The translations under genes were made by a program, and so were the position numbers. From Hyphomonadaceae bacterium (lineage in GTDB: Bacteria > Pseudomonadota > Alphaproteobacteria > Caulobacterales > Hyphomonadaceae), in assembly GCA_947478925.1 (NCBI GenBank), contig CANJXY010000008.1, forward strand, positions 1 to 41,616: a stretch of 41,616 nucleotides of DNA, read 5' to 3'. The notes beneath the pieces are model-generated. The model did no database searches. It saw only the letters and a list, made by a program, of their open reading frames with translations, and was not told the DNA's origin. Position 1 is the stretch's first letter. Each line of letters opens with the position of its first letter. Below are positions 35,231 through 41,616 of this stretch, one piece after another.

Positions 35231-37765
35231 ATGAGCAAGCTCATGCTGATCGACGCTACCCACCCGGAGGAGACCCGGGTGGCCGTCGTTTCGAATGGTC
35301 AGATCGAAGACTTTGACTTTGAAGCCCGAAACAAGCGCCAGCTTCGCGGAAACATCTACCTCGCCAAGGTAACGCGGGTCGAGCCGTCGCTCCAGGCGGC
35401 GTTCGTGGACTATGGCGGCAACCGCCATGGCTTCCTCGCTTTCGCGGAAATCCATCCCGACTACTATCAGATCCCCAAAGAGGATCGCGAAGCCCTGCTC
35501 GCCGAAGCCGACGAGGAAGAGGAAGACGATGACGCCGAAGAGGGCGCCGAGACCGTCAGCGATGAAGAGGCCGAGGAGGCCGAAGAGCGCAAGCAGAACC
35601 GCCGCAACGCCCTCTTCCAGCGCAAATACAAGATCCAGGAAGTGATCCGACGCCGGCAGGTGATGCTGGTGCAGGTGGTAAAGGAAGAGCGCGGCAACAA
35701 GGGCGCGGCGCTGACGACCTATCTGTCGCTGGCCGGCCGTTACTGCGTGCTGATGCCCAACACGTCGCGGGGCGGTGGCATCTCGCGCAAGATCACCAAT
35801 GCGGGCGACCGCAGGCGCCTCAAGGCCATCACCTCCGAATTCGCCATTCCGCGCGGCGCAGGCTTGATCGTCCGTACGGCGGGGGCGAAGCGCACTAAGA
35901 ACGAAGTGCGCCGCGACTTCGAGTATCTGACCAAGCTGTGGCAGCAGATCGTCGGCAAGACGATGGAGTCCATGGCGCCCGCCCTTATCCACGAGGAAGG
36001 GCATCTCGTACTGCGCGCCGTTCGCGATCTCTACGACAAGGACGTCGAGCGGATCATCGTCGAGGGTGATGAGGCGTATGCCGAGGCCCGCAACTTCGTG
36101 AAGATGCTGATGCCCTCGCATACGCGGAAGGTTGTCCACCATGAGGACAATGGCCCGCTGTTCGTGATGACCGGCGTCGAAGACCAGCTCGAGAGCATTT
36201 TCGGAACGACCGTGCAGCTGCCGTCGGGCGGCTACATCGTGATCAACCAAACCGAGGCGCTGGTCGCCATCGACGTCAACTCGGGCAAGGCCACGCGCGA
36301 GCGGAACGTTGAGAACACCGCCCTTAAGACCAACATGGAAGCGGCCGCCGAGGCCTGTCGCCAGATGCGCCTGCGCGATCTCGCGGGCCTGATCGTTATC
36401 GACTTCATCGACATGGAAGACGGCAAAAACAACCGCGCCGTCGAGAAAAAGATGAAGGACAGCCTGAAGATCGACCGCGCGCGCGTCCAGACAGGCCGTA
36501 TCTCGCAGTTCGGCCTGTTCGAGATTTCGCGCCAGCGCCGTCGCGCCGGCGTGCTGGAGCTGTCGTCAGAAATTTGCGATCATTGCGGCGGCACCGGCCG
36601 CATGCGGTCCATCGAGAGCGCCGCCATCCAGCTGCTGCGCACGATCGAGGCCCGCGCCGCGGATGATCGCGTCCAGTCAGTTCACGTCAGCGCCTCCTCT
36701 GAAGTTGCGCTCTACCTGCTCAACGAGAAACGGTCGTCGATCGCTGATATTGAGGCGGACTGCCATGTCGCCGTCCGCATCGAGGCCGATGAAGACCTCA
36801 AGGCTGGCGAGTTCAACATCGAAGGCCGCGCCGACGGCAACGTCATCCAGCCCAAGCCGATGACGCCGATCGACCTGCGCAAACTCAAGCCGCTGCCACC
36901 GCCGGCGCCGGATGAGATCGAGGAAGAAGACGACGAGATCATCGACGACGGTGAAGGTGACGAGGAAGACGATCACGAAGGTCATGACCATGACCACGAT
37001 CACGATCACGACGAAGAGGACGGCGAGGAAGCCAGTTCCGACGCCGAGGAAGACGAAGACGAGGGACGCAAGGAACGCGGAGGTCGTGGCCGCCGTGGCG
37101 GACGCCGCCGGCGTGGCGGGCGTGAGAGTGGACGCGAAGGCGGACGTGATCGGGGCCGCGACACGGCTGACGCGGATGCCGGTGAATCGAGAGAGGATGC
37201 ACCCCCCTCAGTCGTCGCACGCGACGACAGCGAACGTGATGATAGCCGTGGACGCGGCGGACGTCGCCGTCGCCGCGGTGGTCGTGACCGTGCCGAGCGC
37301 CCGGAACGCAGCCGTATTCCGGATATCGCCGCCGATGGCGGCGAGATGCTGGATTCGATCGCTTCGGCGCCGTTCCTGATTGCCGCTACTGTGGTCGAAC
37401 CGGTCGCACTGGATGCGGCGCCGATCGAGCCGGCGCCTGTGTTTGCAGCTCCCGTGGAGAGCGAGCCCGTGGACGTTGCGGCCCCGATGAAAGCCGTGGA
37501 ACCGGCTGCGGACCCCACGCCGGTCACTGAGCCTGTACGTGCGAAAATCGCGGCCCCGGCCCCGGCCACGGAGCCCGAACACGAAATCGCCGCAACCGCA
37601 CCGCAGCCTGCGCCTGCCGAACCTCAACCTGCTCCCCCTGCAACTGCAGAAGAACAGGCCGAGGCCCGGCGCCACGCCATCCATGGCGCCCCTGAAGAAC
37701 CGGCTCCGGCCGACGGACAGGCGCCCAAGAAGGCTGGCTGGTGGAGCAAGCGCAGGACGGGCTGA
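35231..37765 (+). CDS. rne: ribonuclease E
   Basis: This is an 844-residue endoribonuclease and degradosome scaffold. The start is ATG 35231 with AGAGG upstream. The N-terminal catalytic half has an S1 domain (about 35-140) interrupted by an acidic insert (93-121) usual in alphaproteobacteria. Catalytic Asp348 (VAIDVNSGKATR) and Asp391 (IVIDFIDMED) and the Zn-link Cys449/Cys452 (CDHCGGTG) follow. The C-terminal half is disordered: acidic, then an HDHDHDHD run (about 580), RGGRR-type arginine-rich blocks that can bind RNA, and an Ala/Pro/Glu tail. The terminus KKAGWWSKRRTG contains GWW (836-838), the motif that Caulobacter RNase E uses to bind PNPase. The leader is unusually long. Confidence 0.97.
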   Translation: MSKLMLIDATHPEETRVAVVSNGQIEDFDFEARNKRQLRGNIYLAKVTRVEPSLQAAFVDYGGNRHGFLAFAEIHPDYYQIPKEDREALLAEADEEEEDDDAEEGAETVSDEEAEEAEERKQNRRNALFQRKYKIQEVIRRRQVMLVQVVKEERGNKGAALTTYLSLAGRYCVLMPNTSRGGGISRKITNAGDRRRLKAITSEFAIPRGAGLIVRTAGAKRTKNEVRRDFEYLTKLWQQIVGKTMESMAPALIHEEGHLVLRAVRDLYDKDVERIIVEGDEAYAEARNFVKMLMPSHTRKVVHHEDNGPLFVMTGVEDQLESIFGTTVQLPSGGYIVINQTEALVAIDVNSGKATRERNVENTALKTNMEAAAEACRQMRLRDLAGLIVIDFIDMEDGKNNRAVEKKMKDSLKIDRARVQTGRISQFGLFEISRQRRRAGVLELSSEICDHCGGTGRMRSIESAAIQLLRTIEARAADDRVQSVHVSASSEVALYLLNEKRSSIADIEADCHVAVRIEADEDLKAGEFNIEGRADGNVIQPKPMTPIDLRKLKPLPPPAPDEIEEEDDEIIDDGEGDEEDDHEGHDHDHDHDHDEEDGEEASSDAEEDEDEGRKERGGRGRRGGRRRRGGRESGREGGRDRGRDTADADAGESREDAPPSVVARDDSERDDSRGRGGRRRRRGGRDRAERPERSRIPDIAADGGEMLDSIASAPFLIAATVVEPVALDAAPIEPAPVFAAPVESEPVDVAAPMKAVEPAADPTPVTEPVRAKIAAPAPATEPEHEIAATAPQPAPAEPQPAPPATAEEQAEARRHAIHGAPEEPAPADGQAPKKAGWWSKRRTG

Positions 37766-37858
37766 TCTTCCAGGTTGGCCCTGAGCAGCGCGGAGGCTTT
37801 GTTTGCGCCATATCCGGGGCTAACCTCCGGTTCGCTTTGGGCTGAAGGAGACGTTCGC

Positions 37859-39277
37859 ATGGGCGTTATGCAGAAGGCCCTTCGTGGCAGGATTCTGGGC
37901 GCCATCGCCGCGACCGCACTGATGGCCGTGCTGCCTCTGACGGCATCGGCGCAGGGCCTGATCCGTGACGCGGAGATCGAAAAGATCCTGCGCGACTATG
38001 GCGACCCCCTCTTCGAGGCCGCGGGCCTGAAGCCGGAAGACGTCAGGATTTACATCGTGCAGGACGATACCCTGAACGCCTTCGTGGCAGGGGGGCCGAA
38101 CCTATTCCTGCACACCGGCCTGATCATGGAAACCAAGACGCCCGAAGAACTGAAGGGCGTCATGGCGCACGAGACGGGCCACATGGCTCTTGGCCACAAC
38201 GTGACCCGCGAGAAGCAGGCTGGAGGCGCTTTCCAGAACACCTCGCTCATCACCATGGGCCTCGGCGCCCTCGCTCTTTTCGCGGGTGCGCCGGATGCGG
38301 CGCTGGCGCTGTTTGGCAGCGCATCGCAGTTCGGCATGCTGTCAGCATTCAAGTTCACCCGCGCGGAGGAAAGCGCCGCGGATCAGTTCGGCCTCAACAT
38401 ACTGGAGACTACTCACCAATCCGCCGATGGCCTGCCGGGCTTCATGGAGCACTTCCGCTATGAAGAGCTTATGTCGGAATCGCGCCGCGATCCGTATTTT
38501 CGCTCTCACCCGATTTCGAGCGATCGTATCTCCGCCATCACGCGACGCGCGAAGGAAATCAGCGCGCACGCGCAACCGCAATCGCAGAAGGCGATCGACG
38601 ATCTTGCGATGATGAAAGCCAAACTGGTCGGCTTCATCGGACCACCGAGCCGCGTGCTGTCGCGCTACCCCGCATCGGACACCTCGGAGCCCGCCAAATA
38701 TGCACGCGCCATCGCGGCCTATCGCGCCGTTGATATCAAGGCGGCGCTGTCGATGATCCAGGAGCTGATCGATACAGATCCGACCGATCCCTATTTCTAC
38801 GAACTGAAAGGCCAGATCCTGTTCGAGAGCGGCCGCGCCGAGGAATCTGTCGGCCCGCACCGCAAGTCGGTGAACCTGTCGCCGCACGCAGCCCTTCTGA
38901 AAGTGAACCTCGCGCGCTCGCTTATCGCTACCAAGTCAGACGAAGCGGTGAAGGAAGCCGAGGGCCTCCTGATGGATGCCCTGCAGCTCGAAGCTGACAA
39001 CGCGTTCGCCTGGAACCAGCTGGCGGTCTGCTATGCCAAGCAGGACCGGATCGGCGACGCCGACCTTGCCACGGCCGAGGAAGCCTACATCACTGGCGAT
39101 ATGGCGCGGGCCTTCACATTCGCGCGCCGGGCGCGCGACAAGCTGACGCTTGATACGCCAAATGGACAGCGAGCCGACGACATTATGGCGCTTGCTGACC
39201 CGCGCAACCGACCGCAAGGCCAGCAACGCCGCGGTCTTTCCGACATGACGCTGAAATTGGAGGGCGCCGGACACTGA
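37859..39277 (+). CDS. M48 family metalloprotease with C-terminal TPR-like region (BepA-like)
   Basis: This is a 472-residue protein. I chose ATG 37859, which has AAGGAG at ideal distance; the frame is open further upstream. A signal peptide ends near ASA-QGL (about 32). The zinc protease domain has HETGH (104-108) and third ligand Glu171 (ESAAD). The C-terminal half (about 280-440) is helical with TPR-like repeats such as DPTDPYFYELKGQILFESGRAEES and LEADNAFAWNQLAVCYAKQ. E. coli BepA has this architecture and handles misassembled outer-membrane proteins. The same role here is likely but unproven. It lies 94 bases after rne and 122 before the DsbA-like gene. Confidence 0.9.
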   Translation: MGVMQKALRGRILGAIAATALMAVLPLTASAQGLIRDAEIEKILRDYGDPLFEAAGLKPEDVRIYIVQDDTLNAFVAGGPNLFLHTGLIMETKTPEELKGVMAHETGHMALGHNVTREKQAGGAFQNTSLITMGLGALALFAGAPDAALALFGSASQFGMLSAFKFTRAEESAADQFGLNILETTHQSADGLPGFMEHFRYEELMSESRRDPYFRSHPISSDRISAITRRAKEISAHAQPQSQKAIDDLAMMKAKLVGFIGPPSRVLSRYPASDTSEPAKYARAIAAYRAVDIKAALSMIQELIDTDPTDPYFYELKGQILFESGRAEESVGPHRKSVNLSPHAALLKVNLARSLIATKSDEAVKEAEGLLMDALQLEADNAFAWNQLAVCYAKQDRIGDADLATAEEAYITGDMARAFTFARRARDKLTLDTPNGQRADDIMALADPRNRPQGQQRRGLSDMTLKLEGAGH

Positions 39278-39398
39278 CCCCCGGACAGCCGACCCCGGAC
39301 ACTGAACATTGATCTCGCAATCTGGGCATTCGCCCCCATTTTGCGTTAAAGCCCATCCGGCAAACTTGACGGTAAACCGGCTCGGAAGGAATTCGTTC

Positions 39399-40157
39399 AT
39401 GCGCCTAAAGCTCTTCCTCGCCACCACGCTGGCACTTTGCGCGGCAGCCTGTTCCCAGGCCGGGCAGAGCAAAGCACCCGCTTCGATCGACAAGATGGCC
39501 AAGGCCGATGTCGAAGCCATCGTGAAAGAATACCTGCTGCGCGAGCCCGAAATCCTGCTTGAGATGCAGACGGCGTATGAGAAGAAACAGCTCGAGCAAC
39601 AGACGGCGCAAGCCGAAACGGCATGGCCCGCAATGCTCGCGAGCGCCAAGGATGATCCGTTTATCGGACCGAAGGACGCGCCGATCACGATGATCGAGTT
39701 CAGCGACTACGATTGCGGCGTGTGCAAATCGGCGATGCCATGGGTGATCAACCAGGTCGACGATCGCCGGGGCGACATCAAGCTCATCATTAAGGAAGCC
39801 GCCTGGCGTGGCGAAGGCTCGCACCGCGCGGCGATGTCGGCGCTGGCGGCGCACCAACAGGGCAAGTATCGCGAGATGCACATCGCGCTGATGAAGATGC
39901 CGTCGAGCGCTTACACCCCGGAAATCCTCGAGAAGGTCGCGGAGTCGATCGGTCTCAATATCCCGCGCTGGAAGTCGGACATGGCGAAGGCTGAGACCAG
40001 CAGCCATGTCGACCGTTCACTAAAGGAATTCGAGACGGCGGGCATGCGCGGTACGCCAGCCTTCCTGATCAACGGCAAGTTCGTCGGCGGCTTCGGCCAA
40101 CAGGAACTGGAGTCGCTGATCGAGGCGACGCGCCAGATGGTCAGCAAGAAGGGCTAG
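39399..40157 (+). CDS. DsbA-family thiol oxidoreductase, lipoprotein
   Basis: This is a 252-residue protein from ATG 39399 with GGAAGGA upstream. The N-terminus has a lipobox (CAAAC, Cys18), so it is anchored in the envelope. A helical charged stretch (about 30-80) precedes the thioredoxin-fold domain with active site CGVC (106-109) and cis-Pro220 (GTPAF). The layout resembles Com1/BdbD/ScsC-like DsbA proteins that act as disulfide oxidase or isomerase in the periplasm. A redox partner such as DsbB or DsbD is not in the window. It follows the M48 protease on the same strand and ends seven bases from the convergent thiG stop. Confidence 0.9.
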   Translation: MRLKLFLATTLALCAAACSQAGQSKAPASIDKMAKADVEAIVKEYLLREPEILLEMQTAYEKKQLEQQTAQAETAWPAMLASAKDDPFIGPKDAPITMIEFSDYDCGVCKSAMPWVINQVDDRRGDIKLIIKEAAWRGEGSHRAAMSALAAHQQGKYREMHIALMKMPSSAYTPEILEKVAESIGLNIPRWKSDMAKAETSSHVDRSLKEFETAGMRGTPAFLINGKFVGGFGQQELESLIEATRQMVSKKG

Positions 40158-40164
40158 TTGCAGG

Positions 40165-40956
40165 CTAGATCAGACCGCCAAGCGGGCTAGACGGATCAGC
40201 GTAGCGCTTCTTCGGCATGCGGCCCGCGAGATAGGCGTCGCGGCCCGCGATCACGGCGTGCTTCATCGCGCGAGCCATGCGGATCGGGTCTTTCGCCGCG
40301 GCGATCGCCGTATTCATCAACACACCATCGACGCCAAGCTCCATCGCGATGGTTGCGTCTGAGGCGGTGCCTACGCCTGCATCAACGATGACCGGCACTT
40401 TGCATTGCTCGACAATAAGCCGGATGTTCACGGGGTTCTGGATGCCAAGGCCCGAGCCGATCAGCGAGCCAAGCGGCATTATCGCGCAGCAGCCCGCGTC
40501 CTCCAGCTTGCGCGCATAAACCGGATCGTCGGAACAGTAGACCATCACATCGAAGCCGTCCTTGATGAGGGTCTTGGCGGCGACAAGCGTCTCTTCCATG
40601 TCGGGGTATAGCGTTTTCTGATCGGCCAGCACTTCCAGCTTCACGAGGCTCCAGCCGCCGGCTTCGCGGGCGAGACGGAGCGTGCGGACGGCGTCGTCTG
40701 CGGTGTAGCAACCGGCCGTGTTGGGAAGGTAAGTGAAGTGCTTGGGATCGACGTGATCGATCAGGCGCTCGGAGCCTTTGTCTGCCACGTTCACGCGGCG
40801 CAGGGCGACAGTGACAATCTCGGCGCCGGCGGCTTGAGCGGCCTTGGCGTTCTGGGCATAGCTCGTGTACTTGCCGGTGCCCACGATAAGGCGCGAGGTG
40901 TACGCCTTGCCCGCTATGATGAGCTTGTCGTCAGTTGAAACTGTCGTGTCCGGCAT
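40165..40956 (-). CDS. thiG: thiazole synthase
   Basis: This is a 263-residue TIM-barrel enzyme from ATG 40956. ThiG makes the thiazole phosphate of thiamin from deoxyxylulose 5-phosphate, the ThiS thiocarboxylate and a glycine-derived imine. The family blocks are intact: [10 protein letters not shown] at the N-terminus, the Schiff-base Lys106 in [38 protein letters not shown], and [15 protein letters not shown]. The ATG overlaps the thiS stop by one base (TGATG), so the two are translationally coupled. ThiO, ThiE and ThiF are not in the window. Confidence 0.97.
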   Translation of the reverse strand: MPDTTVSTDDKLIIAGKAYTSRLIVGTGKYTSYAQNAKAAQAAGAEIVTVALRRVNVADKGSERLIDHVDPKHFTYLPNTAGCYTADDAVRTLRLAREAGGWSLVKLEVLADQKTLYPDMEETLVAAKTLIKDGFDVMVYCSDDPVYARKLEDAGCCAIMPLGSLIGSGLGIQNPVNIRLIVEQCKVPVIVDAGVGTASDATIAMELGVDGVLMNTAIAAAKDPIRMARAMKHAVIAGRDAYLAGRMPKKRYADPSSPLGGLI

Positions 40957-41156
40957 CAGCCGCCTCCCACAAACTGTACGATTTCGATCCGGTCGCCTTC
41001 GGCAAGATCGGTGGTTTCATATAGGGACTTGGGCACGATTTCCCGGTTGCGTTCCACGGCAACGCCCTTCAGCGGCAGGCCGAGCTGCTTGAGCAACAAA
41101 GTCACCGTGGCGGCATCCGGTACGGAAGTCGCCTCGCCGTTGAGAAATAGGTTCAT
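40956..41156 (-). CDS. thiS: sulfur carrier protein ThiS
   Basis: This is a 66-residue beta-grasp protein from ATG 41156, with [22 protein letters not shown] at the N-terminus. The last residues VQFVGGG provide the C-terminal Gly-Gly that is adenylated and converted to a thiocarboxylate as sulfur donor for thiazole. Length and fold match the family. There is one extra terminal Gly beyond the usual GG end, seen in some members. It is the first gene of the thiSG pair and diverges from aroQ. I saw no TPP riboswitch in the 115 bp upstream. Confidence 0.95.
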   Translation of the reverse strand: MNLFLNGEATSVPDAATVTLLLKQLGLPLKGVAVERNREIVPKSLYETTDLAEGDRIEIVQFVGGG

Positions 41157-41226
41157 TTAACCAACTCGGCACGCCACTCAGGCATTTGATCTCTTTCAGG
41201 ATTCGCCTATTCATTCGCCTGCGCCA

Positions 41227-41245
41227 CGATGGCCTTTGGCCGTCG
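41227..41245 (+). promoter_or_regulatory. stem-loop in the thiS-aroQ intergenic region
   Basis: CGATGGCC (41227-41234) and GGCCGTCG (41238-41245) pair around TTT. The one non-Watson-Crick pair is U-G on the plus-strand RNA but would be A-C on the minus strand, favouring the aroQ leader. Outer bases CCA and TGG could extend the stem across a four-base bulge. There is no T-run, so it is not a terminator. Confidence 0.35.
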
Positions 41246-41271
41246 GGCGTGGTTCGGGTAAAGGGTCTTCC

Positions 41272-41616
41272 ATGAGCTTGACCATCTACCTCCTGAACGG
41301 CCCCAACCTCAACCTGTTGGGCGAGCGGGAACCGGCTATCTATGGCAAGGGAACGATAGCTGATCTTGAGAAGCTCTCGCAGGACGCTGCGGCGGCTCTA
41401 GGCGCAACTTTGGTTTTTCGGCAGTCCAACCACGAGGGCGAGCTTGTGGACTGGATACAGGAAGCCCGTAGACAGGCGGGCGGCCTGATCATAAATGCGG
41501 GCGGCTATACCCACACCTCGGTCGCGATTCACGACGCGCTCAAGGTGTTGACCATTCCTGTCGTGGAAGTTCATCTCAGCAATCCCGGGGTTCGGGAAGA
41601 ATTCAGGCACAAGAGC
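41272..41616 (+). CDS. aroQ: type II 3-dehydroquinate dehydratase, N-terminal part (truncated by window end)
   Basis: The ATG at 41272 opens a frame that continues past the window end; 115 residues are visible. AroQ removes water from 3-dehydroquinate in the shikimate pathway. Type II signatures are clear: [20 protein letters not shown] with the catalytic Tyr, [30 protein letters not shown], and [18 protein letters not shown] with the catalytic His region. This flavodoxin-like enzyme forms a dodecamer. It is divergent from thiSG. In many alphaproteobacteria aroQ is followed by accB and accC; that cannot be checked here. Confidence 0.96.
   Translation, partial: MSLTIYLLNGPNLNLLGEREPAIYGKGTIADLEKLSQDAAAALGATLVFRQSNHEGELVDWIQEARRQAGGLIINAGGYTHTSVAIHDALKVLTIPVVEVHLSNPGVREEFRHKS

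Noticed and set aside
35098-35316. Upstream open frame (72 codons) overlapping the rne start
   Set aside because: The part inside rne is a shadow frame, and the leader part lacks a ribosome-binding site and coding bias. It could be a leader peptide, but nothing supports it.
41157-41271. TPP riboswitch upstream of thiSG
   Set aside because: Only 115 bases separate thiS and aroQ and the thi-box core blocks are not present.
1-41616. CRISPR arrays, transposases, integrases, tRNA-linked attachment sites, defence genes
   Set aside because: None was seen. The window has no repeat-spacer pattern, no mobile-element gene and no tRNA gene, and composition looks uniform.

Overview
The window is a compact, GC-rich (roughly 60-65 %) stretch of an alphaproteobacterial chromosome. 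Gene content and order (gyrA-coaD-cyclophilins; rne beside amiC, mrcA and prfB; ctaA beside a DUF2842 protein; an RNase E with an acidic insert and a C-terminal GWW motif) suggest Caulobacterales/Hyphomonadaceae or a close relative; this placement is inference. No tRNA, rRNA, insertion sequence, phage gene or CRISPR array was seen. Almost everything is chromosomal core or ordinary accessory metabolism.

Layout. 1-2123: the 3' end of one DUF4139 secreted protein and a complete tandem paralogue. 2257-4290: a VOC-fold protein divergent from an alpha/beta hydrolase. 4273-5608: ctaA (haem A synthase) divergent from a DUF2842 membrane protein. 5808-6765: two tandem glutathione peroxidases. 6904-9848: a putative lipoprotein, a PlsC-type acyltransferase, a YghU-type glutathione enzyme and a cupin lipoprotein. 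9870-14825: an Atm1-type ABC exporter, a LOG-family phosphoribohydrolase and a PQQ/haem c dehydrogenase that ends in a clear terminator. 14879-15377 is a non-coding gap with several palindromes. 15378-18824: recG, a KANL3/Tex30-like hydrolase and DUF502. 18926-23660 (minus strand): gyrA, coaD and two cyclophilins, tightly packed. 23907-25988: a TonB-dependent receptor with a perfect inverted repeat over its putative promoter. 26124-34190: prfB (with programmed +1 frameshift), mrcA (PBP1A), metA behind a structured leader, an amidase-signature enzyme and amiC. 34360-37765: a small lipoprotein, a long rne leader and rne. 37859-40157: an M48 metalloprotease with TPR-like tail and a DsbA-family lipoprotein. 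40165-41616: thiG, thiS and the 5' part of aroQ.

How the genes work together: envelope biology recurs (amiC, mrcA, M48 protease, DsbA-like protein, TonB receptor, several lipoproteins), as does thiol/peroxide handling (two Gpx, YghU, Atm1-type exporter). The best candidates for new biology are RNA-level. The metA leader folds into a tightly packed four-way junction that carries S-box (SAM-I clan) signature strings but has a very short P2. The prfB reading frame needs the classical CTT-TGA-C frameshift. The MetA protein carries Glu at position 111, which in characterised enzymes marks acetyl-CoA rather than succinyl-CoA use.
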